Positions 46,003-58,365 of a DNA stretch of 64,000 bases are shown here, piece by piece (the stretch's first letter is position 1; every line of letters begins with the position of its first letter). Source of the stretch: Enoplolaimus lenunculus. Taxonomy: Eukaryota > Nematoda > Enoplea > Enoplida > Thoracostomopsidae. The notes under the pieces were generated by a model. It saw only the letters and a program-made list of their open reading frames with translations. It searched no databases and had not been told where the DNA came from. The position numbers and the translations under genes are program-made. The stretch lies in the NCBI GenBank assembly GCA_030248215.1, contig JASANG010001469.1, positions 62,001 to 126,000 of the forward strand, given 5' to 3'.

Positions 46003-49000
46003 TTAAAATTAACACATACTACAGACTCTGTCTACATCAGATCGAAGCAGATGCAACTGCAAACGACAACATTTCTTTTCAACATCACACTGTTGTAGTT
46101 TAGCTGTTAAAATAGCATCTTCTTTACGATACAGCGACACCCCATGTTGTTCAACATCAATCACAAATGTCGGTGAGTCCGTAGACAAATTTGCCATCTG
46201 AAACACTAAAAAATTATTATTTATTATTATTTCTCAGTTATTATGTAAAAACTTGATCAGAAAAACACATATACGTGCCTCAATGATTCAAACACACATA
46301 TGATTAAAGCGAATAAAGTACAATGCCGATTACGTCTGCATACAAATTACCGGTGCATTGCTGACCATCTCGCAACACTGACCCTAGTAACTATCGTAAA
46401 AGTAAATTTGATGCTATACATAAGTACCTAATGGTATCACGTTATTATTATTTAATCAGTGAAATTCGGTAGCTACACACACTCAAAGAACACACAGATA
46501 GCTAAATTTTGCCGTCAAATAATCATTAAAAAGTTACCATTACCATCCTCATTGTTATATATTATGTATATATTTATTCAAAATCTTGTTATATATTATG
46601 TTTATATTTATTCAAAATCTTGTTATATAATATGTATATATTTATTCAAAATCTGTTTCAAAAATTACTAAATAGCAAACAAAAACCATCATACCTCGTC
46701 TAAAATTTGCTGTTTTTCCATTTGCGTTTTGAGCACTATAACGTTTTGCAGGCATAGCTCATCTGTTGCAATTTTACATGCGATACATGATTCTCGTTGT
46801 TTCACATCAGGTGATAAGCCACAAATTTTGGCAAGTCCACTTTCTTTTATCAGTTTTTCATAAACGTCTGAAAATAGTAAAATACAAAGTCATCATTGAT
46901 CTCAAATTGATTGATCTAAAAATTACAAAATTTTACCGTTACTCGTCACCGATTTGTGAAAAGTTAACTGTGTGAATAAAAACGAAATATAATGCCAGTT
47001 TTGAGGAAATTATAAACCATTTTTTTAGCAAATTTCCAACAGTTTCACTTAATGATTCAAAAGTTAAAGCACCAAGTACGTACCCGCATCAACGCTACAC
47101 ACATTTTGAGAAGACATGCTAACAATTTGTCCAGTAAACACAATCAGTCACGGAAAATCAAAACTTGTAACCACACAACCTGCCAATGATACAAACAATA
47201 TATTTTTACCCTTCCACAACTTGACACCTTCGTAATAAAACTCAATTTGCAGCCGCATAATGTTTGACTCGCTCTCTGAAAGCTCACTGTTCCACTGTTC
47301 TAACTGACATTTCGCTTCGCGTTTCCAACGATCTCCTAAATCCGAATTATCGATAACATTTTGAGCCGACACACGACAATCTTGTGCCATTTCGCGTAAA
47401 TCGAGAAACGGTTGCCGTAGAAAACTAAAAGTATTAAAATAAAAATAATACTAATAAAAATAATAATAATAGAATAGCAGCAACAATATTTCGAAACAAC
47501 GCTTTTTCAAATAAGGGCATAATTTAACAGAGACCTATCGCTTATACATGTGGAGGGATCTGAAAAACGCAACTCACGCTGGTACTTATGTTTTTTACTT
47601 TTCAATTTTCGATAGCTTACCTACTCTTGTCGAGAAGCATAAGCGATTCTTGGTATTGCTATAATAGTCATACCAAAAGGATAAACAGGTAGATATATGA
47701 ATAGGCGTCGGCGTAACCAAATATAAAGTCTATATAATATTTACAATCATCACTTATCTGAACTTATTGATACATAACAAAAATATTAACATATTAATAC
47801 GACTCTTATGACGTAATACCAAAACTTATTTAGTTTACAGTTTGCTTTATAACTTTTGTCTCGTTGATGAACCTATAAATTCGCTTCATGTCTCGCCTAA
47901 GAATGTCCAAGTAACTCACTAACCTGTAATAGTCCGCTAGCACCGTAAACGTTTCATGAGCCGCACTGAAGAGCTGCTCAAGGTAATGTTCCAGTTTATC
48001 TCGACATTCTTGTTGATTAAACTGGTTAGGCCGGGGTCTCAATTGTCCCCAAGTCTTCGAAACCGTTTCATACCGCTGCCTGCATCGTCCTAAGCGATCA
48101 GTGAATGTCTTTGCTTTCAATTCGCTCATATTTTCATAGTACAAATCGAAATTAAAATCATCAGGGAAAATTGTACTCAATACGGACAGTCGAGGGCATG
48201 CTTGAAACGCGTAGTTGAAGTAAGCTTCAAGTTGTTGTGCAATCTCATCCTGTTCACTGAAATCTTCACTAAAATTAAAAAAATGTGTATACTAAAATTT
48301 GAATTGCGTTTAGTATTAGCAAGAGTGTGTTATACGTAGAGTACGTGTGACACTGTATCACGTGGACCGTGTTTTATTTTAATACGTATCAGAATTAATG
48401 GTCAACGCATAGAACAGGGCCGTTACAGTCGTATAAGTATATCCTTAAGCAAAAACGTATGAACGAGCTTACACCTAAGCCTGAACAAAAAATATTCTAA
48501 AATTTAAGCTTGCTCTATTACACGCCTACGGAAAAACATCCCGCCTCTGTTTACATGGGCTGAATTATATTATCCGGTTTCGGCCGGATAGTAAATTATC
48601 CGGTTCCATTCCGGAATTTTTGGTATTCGGTCGCACCCTGAATTGTACTCAAAACATAACGGCAGGGAGAGCCGTCGCCCAAATCACTCTCTTCTGAAGC
48701 CGAATCTGATCGTCAGCTTAAGCAATCAGAAGCATTAAACTAAAGTTGATAAAATGATAAATATTTTGAAACAATTTACCTCACAAAATACGCAGCCACC
48801 GGTTCAAAGTACGACTTGACACATCCAATAAGCGTTGTAGGAGCCAGAATTTCCAGCGACGGAAAATACGCGTCCAAAAGCTCACATAAACACCTCAACT
48901 CAGCATGGATGCCTCTGAGCTGGTCCGGTTGCAAAAAAGTAGTATAATTTTGAGACGAAATATCTGCGTGTGAGCGTGTTTGTTCGTTGAACGTCACTGA

Positions 49001-49192
49001 ATACGCCTTTTCGCGGCAATTCCACGCTACAAGAAATCGAGATCTGAATGGCTGAAATGATTTCCGGCCACACTGCAGTATTTTGGCCTTTGAACTTTGC
49101 CGCGTCCTGTTTGTGGCGTCGTTTTGTTCCGGAGCATCTTTGAAAGCTGATGGTTTGACCACAAGAAAACTTTCAAGGCTGTCTACATTCAT
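41808..49192 (-). CDS. WHAMM/JMY-family Arp2/3 nucleation-promoting factor, 11 coding exons
   Basis: Activator of Arp2/3 actin branching at membranes; the vertebrate relatives are WHAMM and JMY. Coding exons: 49192-48780, 48268-47924, 47424-47210, 46867-46695, 46197-46020, 45196-45039, 44566-44480, 44051-43953, 43432-43012, 42544-42399, 41918-41808. Phases close exactly (2346 nt, 781 aa plus stop). The N-terminal domain has RFLVAWNCREKAYSVTF, matching the WHAMM/JMY RFLVAWN/FIVAWN start. Next comes the coiled-coil core (about 140-556), with YYENMSELK, QPFLDLREMAQD and LKEFKN echoing JMY YYESLSELR, QPFRDMRELA and LRTFKQ. A proline tract lies at 648-669 (exon 9), a WH2 motif (MDSIISSIKAGVKLRKV) at 710-726, then a central/acidic tail at 746-781 ending in FDDDDSN. 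The usual acidic-region tryptophan is absent. Length is close to WHAMM (809). It may represent the pre-duplication WHAMM/JMY ancestor type, so I assign no single symbol. Confidence 0.93.
45629..45852. mobile_element. Family E foldback MITE in intron 6 of the WHAMM/JMY gene
   Basis: ATATTCTCAAATGCATATAG at left and GCATTTGAGAATACGGGCC at right, inverted. The interior has CACCTATCACC/GGTGATAGG-like debris. Confidence 0.6.
45969..46004. repeat. (AAT)n microsatellite, about 11 units
   Basis: Pure AAT run 16 bp outside exon 5 of the WHAMM/JMY gene. Confidence 0.92.
46553..46656. repeat. 34-bp tandem repeat, three units
   Basis: Three near-identical units containing TTATATATTATG and ATATTTATTCAAAATCTTG, in the intron between exons 4 and 5 of the WHAMM/JMY gene. 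Confidence 0.9.
48401..48560. mobile_element. Family A MITE A18 in intron 1 of the WHAMM/JMY gene
   Basis: GTCAACGCATAGAACAGGGC at left and CCGCCTCTGTTTACATGGGC at right. The core has CCTAAGCC. A hAT-type fragment rich in CCGGTTTCGG follows immediately. Confidence 0.7.
48562..48645. mobile_element. Family D fragment next to A18
   Basis: TATCCGGTTTCGGCCGGATA and GGTATTCGGTCGCACCCTGA; right end only. Confidence 0.55.
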
Positions 49193-49562
49193 TTATAATT
49201 AATAATCAACATTATATTCACATCGCTTTTATTGTAATATGAGTAACATATATCTACATACAATAAATTACTTTAGGCCAGACCCTGCAGAAAAACGGTG
49301 ATCACAACGGTCTTGGAATCGTCATTAACCATGCATTGCGTGAATCACAAGCCATTTACTGGAAGTCTAATTGAAATCGAGACTTGCAAATCGATCCATC
49401 GCCTGATGTATATACATGCGGCAGGGTGGTACCGTACACACGATCTTTCCGATTCCGAACTCTTTGCGAAGTTTCTGAATTCTATTCCGAACCCTGACTT
49501 CGAGAAACCACTGCATAAAAGAAAAGTATTGCAAAAAATGAAAATTATAGCCGTTTGACGTT

Positions 49563-49690
49563 TGGGCTCGAGCGTCAAGCTCCTATAGCTGAGTGGTGAT
49601 GGTATACGCTTCCCACTCCAATCACTGGAGTTCGAATCCTAGCATAAAAGTATGTCTCGGGGGAAATAGAAAATATTCATGTGAGAAAGG
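49563..49690 (+). mobile_element. Second tRNA-derived SINE family, copy 1
   Basis: A box TAGCTGAGTGG and B box GTTCGAATC fit pol III consensus exactly. The T-stem and acceptor pairing is poor, so it is not a tRNA gene. A roughly 55-bp tail ends ATTCATGTGAGAAAGGG. Confidence 0.7.
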
Positions 49691-49857
49691 GTTAAACGAA
49701 AAATTTTCAGTTAACTATCTATAAACCCTTCTCACATTGAGTTGCCTATAGGCAACTCACCGCAGTGCGTATACGTCAAATAATATATATCGCACCGTGT
49801 TTAACAATTGCAACTCGTATACATAGTACTAAAGCACCACAAGACGTGAGAGCCCCT

Positions 49858-49986
49858 TTGGGCTCGAGCGTCAAGCTCCTATAGCTGAGTGGTGATGGCA
49901 TACGCCTCCCACTCCAATCACTGGAGTTCGAATCCTAGCATAAAAGTATGTCTGAAGGGAAATAGAAAATATTCATGTGAGACAGG
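49858..49986 (+). mobile_element. Second tRNA-derived SINE family, copy 2
   Basis: Nearly identical to the copy 295 bp upstream, including GGGCTCGAGCGTCAAGCTCC at the head and the ATTCATGTGAGA tail. A family A MITE remnant follows directly. Confidence 0.7.
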
Positions 49987-50070
49987 GCTAAGCTTTAGAC
50001 CATCAGGTATAACATCATTTTTGCGCTTAGTCTTATACTACTGTTTACGAATCTGTCCTTTCCATTGGCC
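49987..50070. mobile_element. Family A MITE fragment A19
   Basis: CTAAGCTTTAGACC..TTTGCGCTTAG and the right end CTGTCCTTTCCATTGGCC; it abuts the SINE copy. Confidence 0.55.
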
Positions 50071-50514
50071 GACGCATTGTTAATGAACCGCATTATACTA
50101 CTATGCAATAATCAGTTTTAAAACGAAATTCATACATTTAAAATGTCACTAAAAGCTAGTTCCTGAGGCATAAGGACCTCCTGACGATATGAACACATTC
50201 TGCCGTACCAACAACTGTTATAAAGTCAGGCCATAATTTACTAAATCGCATTGGTACAAATGTACATTTTCTCAATCATCTGCTTTAGACTTATTTTATT
50301 TCCTGTTTTCATTTTATTTGCAACATGTTTGCTCCATAAGTAGTGTATTTTGATCTCAATAAGTTTGAAAGTCACCTTTAACGCAATAAAACTAAACACA
50401 ACTTTAATAGTTTTACTTCATAATGAAAATCAGTAACATATATAATACGACAAGCACTGTGGTATTCGCATACAGACTTGCGCAGCCCATCTTTCCATAG
50501 ATATCAGGGTGCAA

Positions 50515-50844
50515 CCAGAGGTGAAAAATGTCGGAGCCGGAGGTCAACGAAACTTGCCGGAGAGGCGAAATTAGATAGTAAAATGATGGTTAATTAGTTA
50601 ATGTTAGCCAATATCAGCAATATGTTGTTAAGTTGTTTGGTTTTACGCTAATTTCATCGCGAAATTTCGGAAGTTATTTCCTGAAAATTGTGATAAAAGT
50701 AAAAGGATACGCGCTAAAACAGATAAATTTTGCAAAATTATGCAAAATTTGACTACTGAAATTGCCGGAACCTCCGGCAAAAATTCTACCGGAGCCGGAG
50801 GCCGATTTTCTGCCGGAGCCGGAGGCAGACCTCCGGTTGTACCG
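50515..50844. mobile_element. Family D hAT-type MITE D3
   Basis: CAGGGTGCAACCAGAGGTGA at left and CCTCCGGTTGTACCG at right. Flanks ATAGATAT and TTAGATAT fit an 8-bp duplication. Confidence 0.72.
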
Positions 50845-51535
50845 TTAGATATCAATAACAAAATAACACCACACAATCCCGTTAGTAAAAATTACATCCA
50901 TTATAAATAGACTTCACGCGAAGCTAAATTTTGTTTGACACAAATGAGTACGACGCAACCTACAGTGGTGGATTGCAGTCGCCTAGGTGTTAGACATTTT
51001 TAGATTAGGTATTATACATTGCGTTCTGATTGCTCTAATTTAGATACGTTAAACTAGCAACTATTGTTTTAGAAATCCATAAAATAAAGACAGCATTTTT
51101 TCTTTGCTTGGCACCAAATCTGAAACCCTTTAGTGCGCACCAACGCTTTCGCACACGTACAAAAAATACAACCAACAATACATCAACAACCGAATAAGGA
51201 TACATATAAATAACTTACGATGAGAGTGCATTCCAAAATTTTTTACTTTCTAGCAAAAAAGTGACCACGTTTTTTGTAGGACAAAATAAATTTTACACCT
51301 TTTTCTCAGGATACGCCCAGATTCACCTAAATATTTCTCAACAACGATTAATATATTAATATAACGTAAGAAACAATCATACATTTTAGATTCTGGTCAC
51401 AGTTTGGCTATCCAGGAATGCGGCATTAACAAATAAGGAAAAAGTTTTATAGTGCCACAAGTTATCTCACAGCCATATTGCAAATGGACCTCACATTAAA
51501 ATTAGGCTAATATTAGTGTTCCTTATTATATCTCA
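50845..51535. other. Spacer 3' of COPE, nothing recognised
   Basis: AT-rich, no supported ORF. Confidence 0.45.
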
Positions 51536-51795
51536 ATACTATCAAGAGTCGATAATGACTCTTTTTACAAGAGTGTGCAATTCGGTACTATATATGTACA
51601 AAAGAATGTACCCAGTGCACGTTGCGTTTTTGACCTACACCCCTTAGTTAGAGAGGGTACAACTTGTACCAACCATGGCGCTATATGAAAGCGGCATCAA
51701 AAATGCTAACGCAACGCCCGGTGTCACATTTTGTACCATGCGAAACCCCAAGATTGCATACTCTTGTATCATACAGTCTTGATAATATCAATTTA
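51536..51795. mobile_element. Family L foldback MITE 3' of COPE
   Basis: TACTATCAAGAGTCGATAATG..AAGAGTGTGCAATTC arm at left (about 55 bp); inverted at right as TTGCATACTCTTGTATCATACAG..CTTGATAATA. Confidence 0.6.
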
Positions 51796-52112
51796 TTGTA
51801 TCAGCCACGTTATGGGCAGAAATGACAAATGACAGCAAAAAGTGATGAGAAACAATATGCTTATAACATTGACTACAGACGATTACATTATTTTGCAAAA
51901 TCACCTATTAACATTTGGTTTATAAAAGTTCTGGTGAATGGCAGTTTTAGCGGTATAAAAGTTGTAGCCTAAATAGCGTAAAAATTTTCGTCAAGTTGCT
52001 CACAAAATTATTGCTGTGTACGGTTTGCACAATTTAGTAACCATATATGGCTTTTTAAAATAAACAATACAATGTCCCATAATTACAATAACTCTACAAT
52101 ATAGCGTTGTTT

Positions 52113-55100
52113 TCATCTAGATACTTGATATTGACGAACCAATCGGTCAAATTCGTTTTCCTAAAACAAAAACGTACATAAAAATGTAAACACAAACAGT
52201 AATCAAAACCCAGTAATTGCGACTGTGTTTACAAAACCATGTCTTGCAGAAGTTTAAATTACACAGAAACCACATAAAAATTTAGTTTCAGAAATTAAAA
52301 TTTACACCGTACTGTGAATTTTGCAAAAAAAATTTAAATTTTACAAGCGGTTTGGTTACAGTACTCATTGTTAAAACAAATTAAACACATTGCGCGAACT
52401 TTATTTTAAAATTATTTAAAGACAATACAAATTAATGCAACTAACCTTGGCATAATAGTCTTTCACCCAGGAATGATGATGGTGGCCTTCTTTTAGTTGG
52501 CTTACGTACCTGTTGCTCACCTAAACAGAAACTAGGGCATTGTAACAAGTGTTCAGTGGTGCGGACAGCGTTGAAACGGATAATATGGGCACTTAAACGC
52601 TTTATTGACGAATCTTACTGTGTCCAGTAACCGCATTTTCCAATGTGCGTAGCACCTATCACCAAATGCTTATAGGTCTTGTAACTTCCGAATCATTGAA
52701 CGGTGAGGTTCAAAATGCAACACAGTTATCGATATGATTTAACCTAATTCTGCGCCCGCCAATTATGAGATAATAGTTCGCCAGTTCGGAAATCTATAAC
52801 TAATTAGTGATAAGTGCTATTTGCATATGAGAACATGAGCCGGAGCGTGACTATGTCGTAGCCCAAGTCGTAATTTAGGCCAATTCCGAATTGGGCTAGT
52901 CCAGGGCGTAATTACGACTTAGGCTAGCCTACGGCGTAGTTCTTTCCATACGACAAGTGCATGCATTGTGATTGCTCACCACCTTAATGCAATACCCAAA
53001 TACGATTGGCTGATGCGAATACTGTTTTCAGCTGGGTAAGTAATCGCCGCCTGTTGGCTACCCAACAGTTTGTTTACTGAGCAAAGTGAATCAAGATGGT
53101 TTACGACTATCAAGTAACCAATCAGAAAACGCACAGCCTTATCAGACATGATTCCACCTTGGACTGTGATTGCGCTTTGGACTTGCCCAATTCGGAATTG
53201 GGCTGAATTATGGCTTGGGCTCCGACATTTATACTAGAGTCGATCGCGTATATAATATAATCTTCAAAATAACACAAAACAGATACAGAAATAAAAGTTC
53301 ACAGACACTAATAAGTAATACATTTTAAGTTTTAACCTATTAAACGCGACCGAAAATTTAAATCCAAAACGAACTTGCACTGTACACTTATCAAAATAAT
53401 TGCGCAACCACTCACTTCTATCGGCTTTCCAAGCAACTGGCTCAAAACGGTAAGATTAATGAGCGTTTCAGGGTTGTTGCTATCCTGAAATTTAAATGAA
53501 AAAAGTTTTAATTAATTTCTTGCCATAACCGGCGTCGCTTTTGTGTAGAAAAATAAATACGTGGCGCATACAAATTGACCAACAACAATAAGTCTGCCAC
53601 CCACAATTCCTATTTCATTTCTATCTCAATACTGGTAAAATAAGTGAATCCGGATTAAGAACCTTAGAACCTCGTTACAAATTGCAAACTGCTCAACGTC
53701 GTTTAACTGGGAGCTTTTACTCGACAGAACCTTGCGACACATTGTTAGTTTCAATCAGAAAATATCTTCAAAAGCCACACCTTTTCAAGTGCATCTTCCA
53801 ATAACGTCATAGCTTGTTCATATTTTCCTTGTTGCATCAAACAACACGCTTGTGCGTTGAGTAGCACGACTGTTGTATTGTATTTGTCAATCATTTCTTG
53901 GAAAATATAAAACGCATCTTGCAATTTGTCTTTCCCCTGAAAATAAATAATAGGTTTTATATAAAAAGCACAAGAGGTGTTGAAGAATTCTAACCAACCA
54001 AGCAGTATGGGCAAGCCCAATAACAGGGTAATTTTCCCGTCGCCGAACCTTTTTTGAATCTATGTATATATTACAGAACTAAAAAACATAGGTGTCCAAA
54101 CCATAAAGCCCTATTCACACGTGCAAGTTTTGGTCGCGAGAGCTTGCAGCAGGAAATTGCACGCAGAACGTGCATTTTTTCATTAGCCAATGAGAAAGCG
54201 GCCGCAATAAATTCAGCGAAGTTGAATGGTTATTCACACAATATGTGATCTAAATTCTTAGCTGTGATTTTTGATGAATCATTTGCAGCTGCAAGTTTTC
54301 CGAACGGGATTTTTGACAAAACTTGCAAGTGCAAGTTGCAGCTGTGAGCGCTGGCAGCAAAAACTTCCACGTGTGAATAGGGCTTAAACGAAATTGAATT
54401 CAGATCTCATCCACAGCCGTTTACCAGGCCCAATTCGTAAGTTTGAACTTTTTTTATCTCGCAAATGTAGCTTTATAGCCATGTTAGAAAGAAAATATGG
54501 GGTCTTAACAATTATTTATTTAACTTACAACAGCCATATTAACCCATGCGTTACACAGTTGTGAAATAGTCGCGTCTTCGTCTTTTTCTTGCATTTTCTT
54601 TAATTCTTTTCTAGAAAACGCTGTACAACCTTTCCTATGAAGATTCTATAACTATAATGCAGTACGCATATGTTGATTCTTATTTAGCTCTTCAACGCTC
54701 ATCGAACCAACTAAAGATCATGTTAACATTAGGCCCCGGGGTACAGGTTGGCAAATGTCATATATTTTATTACAAATGTATAAAATACACACAAAAACTT
54801 ACAATGCCAGATCTACTCTATCCATTTTCAGCAAACACTGAACAGATAGCGCAAGGCTAAAAACTTAATGACAATATCACCAACAGACTATAACACTCCT
54901 GATCTACAATTAAATAGATGTAAACCAAATTAAAGTCAAATAAAATCATACTATATATTTCACAACAGATGCAAATGAATGCAACTACGTGTAGAAGATT
55001 TTACACAGCTGGCGTGAAAATGTCTCAGCTATAGAATACATCTGATAATAAATTCAGAAAGTTTAATTTACTTAAAACGAAACTTATAAAACCTATCGCA

Positions 55101-56990
55101 AACTAAACTAACTATTAACTGTACCCAGTTAAGAATACAGTTTAGTTCTCAAACATTTACGTACCATTCAAGGTCATTAGCCTGGTGAAGTATGCGTAAT
55201 GCTTGATCATAATTCTGGAAACACATATATATTTGAAAAACCAACACATCTGAGTGCAATTATTGTTGTTTCTTCAATAATACGGATTGTCCGTACATAA
55301 TTTTCCATGAAACAGCATCCGGATATCAAATAGCTTTAAGCATGCTCCAATAGCACTTAGTAACGATTGCTGTCAAAATAAACAGTTCAATATAGAGTTA
55401 TGTTATGCTTTTTAACGAGAAATACACCCAGTAACCCAAAACTACGGAGCTGGCATACCTCTTCAGCGGCATATATAAGCCCGGCAATAAGCAGAAAAGT
55501 ATCACTCAAATTGAGGCCCGCAGCAACAGTATTCTCTAAATCTTTCAGGATCCTTTCACTACAAATAATAGATTGATACGTACATTAATATAGTTGTATA
55601 GAGAACTATTCAACAGCGTGCAATCGGAATTCCGAATCTGATTAGAATTCCTATTCAAAACGAGTTCCGATTCTGATTCTGAATCCGACTGCACAATCAA
55701 TCGATTTCGCAATTTTGAAATTTATCTTGAATTTTGCTGTATTCTTTATGTATATATAAAATTGCTTTCGATCAGTTAACTTTTCAATAATTGACTGCAG
55801 TTTAGCTTTTACAAAATCAAAAATCATCTGCAGTTTGTTCATGTGATGTTTTTAAAAATTGTTGCCAGCAAACAGACACACTAAATCAACATTATATTTG
55901 TCAATACAAATTGCCCGTACAATCACAAAATTTCCACTTCCGATTCCGATTACAATTCCGGAATAAATTTGCTGTTCCGTTTCCGGTATAATCCAATTCC
56001 GCTTTGCACCCTGCTATCCAACTAAAATACGTACGAGGCAAAATTCGCATAAAACATTACGTTTATATGTATATATGTGGGTGTATTATATAATTTAAAT
56101 AAGAGGACTAATATAAAATATCTATATTCTGTTCGTTTGAGTTGCTCGTTTGAATGTATACCTTCAATAAAAAAAGACCACACAAAAGTTAAGCAATGCA
56201 ACGCTATGTACCTAACCGTGGTACGCCTTACAACAATCTAGAAAATGCGACCGTAAACATAAGAAACAAGCTTAACATGAGACTACAAAGGTTGATTACA
56301 ATGCTTGCAGTGCTGTGCCAAACTACACTCACCGGTCCGATGTATTCGACATATATTCTGCATGCAATCGAACAGCTTGCAACTCGGGCGGTGAGCCTGC
56401 ACTTATTTCGTCTAAAGCAATTGCATACTTTCGTTGTGCAATATAAGCGCGATACAAATATACATCTCGAAGCAATTTCGATTCTTCTTTCAAACTCTTA
56501 AACAAAATATATAATGTCAATTTGCAAATAATGTGCACCAAAGTACCTATACTGTGTGCGTAACAAGACGCAACAGTATACCAAAAAATACCAAAGCCAA
56601 ATTTATTAACGAACCTAATCATGATAATTAGATATTATTTGCAGTAATGATGCTATTTCGAACAAACGTCATTGTGAAATGATTTGAGTTTGGACATAAT
56701 AGTTTAATACAGAGCTTTGTTCGACACTTCAGTAATAAATATGATGCAATGGAGAATAACGGAGCCAGACGGCGAGTTTTGCCAGAGCCAAAAATCCGGT
56801 CGCTCATTAGACGTAACTAACGCAAAATTAGACTTTTAAATTAATTACTACTACACAAAAAACAATGGTTCTAATACAATACAACGCGTACTTTTAGCTT
56901 CTGTGCTTCATTGATACACTGCTGAAAGTTTCCCAGATAAAAATTATTTTTTATTTCAAACAAGTCGTCCGTTGCGGAATCCACTGGCAT
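52113..56990 (-). CDS. COPE: Coatomer subunit epsilon, 10 coding exons
   Basis: Epsilon-COP of the COPI coat, acting with alpha-COP in Golgi-to-ER vesicle traffic. Coding exons: 56990-56892, 56496-56333, 55558-55459, 55214-55165, 54856-54803, 54610-54529, 53936-53781, 53484-53416, 52520-52446, 52160-52113. They total 897 nt (298 aa plus stop; human is 308). Exon 1 reads [22 protein letters not shown], split here as [13 protein letters not shown] and NFQQCINEA. Exon 2 has [15 protein letters not shown] and [12 protein letters not shown]. Exon 6 has [18 protein letters not shown]. Exon 7 has the TPR-like [12 protein letters not shown]. Exon 8 has [18 protein letters not shown]. The last exon ends [15 protein letters not shown]. 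Every segment aligns with vertebrate COPE in order, forming the expected TPR superhelix. Exon 2 uses an AAG acceptor. No truncation or frameshift was seen. It lies head to head with PPP4C, 3.4 kb away. Confidence 0.96.
52632..52842. mobile_element. Family E foldback MITE in COPE intron 8
   Basis: GTGCGTAGCACCTATCACC at left and TTAGTGATAAGTGCTATTTG at right, with CTTGTAACTTCCGAATCATT inside. Confidence 0.6.
52852..53229. mobile_element. Family F foldback MITE in COPE intron 8
   Basis: Arms of about 45 bp: TATGTCGTAGCCCAAGTCGT at left and GGCTTGGGCTCCGACATT at right. Each arm contains the palindrome CCAATTCCGAATTGG. Confidence 0.75.
54106..54385. mobile_element. Family K foldback MITE in COPE intron 6
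   Basis: AAGCCCTATTCACACGTGCAAG is mirrored by CACGTGTGAATAGGGCTT (perfect over about 18 bp), with CTTGCAGC/GCTGCAAG blocks inside. Confidence 0.8.
55614..56013. mobile_element. Family D-like hAT-type MITE D4 in COPE intron 2
   Basis: CAGCGTGCAATCGGAATTCC at left and TCCGCTTTGCACCCTG at right. The 8-bp flanks are CTATTCAA and CTATCCAA. The arms read GATTCCGATT in both orientations. Confidence 0.75.
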
Positions 56991-58171
56991 AACTTTTCTA
57001 TTGAAAAGACTACTGAAGAATAATAAATAGGTAGGTACTTCGCTAAAAAATATTTTGCAAGCTGCCGCCGAACTTTCGAGATATATGAACGATTTCTGAA
57101 GCTGAAACACCGCACCACAGGTGACGCTAAGCTTATAATAAAGATGCAACCTGAACCTGAAACGGAACCGGAAACTTAAAAACACTAACCATCGAAAAAT
57201 TAATTTTGATTTTACTTTTTGTTATATTATTGGTGAAATAACCTTAGTTGAAAATACGTATTTACTTAATCTTCTGTATTTTAGATTTTCATTAAGCGAA
57301 ATCTACCTTCGCTGGTTTATTTTCGGTGATTGTCAAGAAATTCCGGTTACACCCTGCTCTTGACAAACATAAAACAATTCTCATAAGCGCTGGAAATACT
57401 ATCATAACAACACAACTCCTTTCATGTTTCGAAAGCTTTGACTGGTGGCTGGTATGAACGCCCATTTAATAAGTTTTTCATGTACGTAACAGCTCATAAC
57501 CAATTTAGAGATATTTTAAGCAAATTTTGACAGAGGTGTACCAAATGAATGACACGTTTTGTTTCATTACCGCTGTAATTTATGCAAGCACAACCAAAGT
57601 AACAAGCATTGCGAAGGAGCGGAGAAAGAAAAAAATGGACAGTTAAGAGGACACTTGCAGGAAACAGGTTATCAAAAAGCCTGTATATGTATCTGAAGTC
57701 GTCGGCAGTTTTATATTTACTAACGAGTGGATTCGTTTGAACGAATATATACAATCATATCTCGGAAGAGAAGCAGACAGACGCAATGTTAGTACCAAAA
57801 AAAAAATATTTGTCAGTAACAAGGTCGGCTGCTTACGTCTGGCAGCAACCGGAATAGATGACATCAGAACTTGAATTCAGTGAAACATGGCTGTTGTTTC
57901 CACCGCAAGTACGAAACAAAATCATTGCACAGCTTCATGTGACATACGAACAGTTTTTCAAACCTTAAGTCATTTCTTCCAAACCAATCCAATTCAACCT
58001 CAAATGAATCATTGCACAGCTTCATTGCATAGGAGGCAAGCAAAAAACATGCCGCTGATGCTGTACGTCGTTAAAATACTGGTGCATAGGTGTTGAATTC
58101 TATGCATCAGCGTAAAAACACCGAAGAGCCACGATACATATACAATAAAAATGTACAAGCTCTGCAGCTGA
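56991..58171. other. COPE 5' flank
   Basis: Presumed COPE promoter side. Holds the inverted repeat scrap at 57284-57360 and a pair of CATTGCACAGCTTCA repeats (57924 and 58010), but no supported gene. Confidence 0.4.
57284..57360. repeat. Inverted partial copy of the 63.7-kb repeat
   Basis: CTACCTTCGCTGGTTTATTTTCGG is present here as two parts (CTACCTTCGCTGG and TTTATTTTCGG), reverse-complement to the 59.2- and 63.7-kb copies. It is followed by GGTTACACCCTG, a hAT-type end. Confidence 0.55.
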
Positions 58172-58252
58172 TGGTAATGAGGCGTGTCTCAATGGTAGCG
58201 CGCTGGTCTGAGAATCTGTCGGCTACGGTTCGCTGGATCGAAACCTCACAAA
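58172..58252 (+). mobile_element. Degenerate tRNA-like SINE head
   Basis: GTCTCAATGGTAGCGCGC resembles an A box and GATCGAAAC is a perfect B box. The downstream part resembles a hAT-type MITE (CAAGGGCGGATC). Confidence 0.45.
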
Positions 58253-58253
58253 A

Positions 58254-58365
58254 ACAAGGGCGGATCATTGCAAACATGTATATACGTACATATATATAAA
58301 TACCAATACTTGACATTTTCAACTTGTTCATCCCCCACCAGGAATTTTGGAACCGCTACTGCGCA
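58254..58365. mobile_element. Family H hAT-type MITE, second copy
   Basis: CAAGGGCGGATCATTG at left and CCCACCAGGAATTTTGGAAC at right, with the same interior order as 3736-3982. Confidence 0.55.

Noticed and set aside
56871-57185. Longer COPE start at 57185
   Set aside because: The added residues are low-complexity Phe/Arg. The ATG at 56990 matches the COPE N-terminus.
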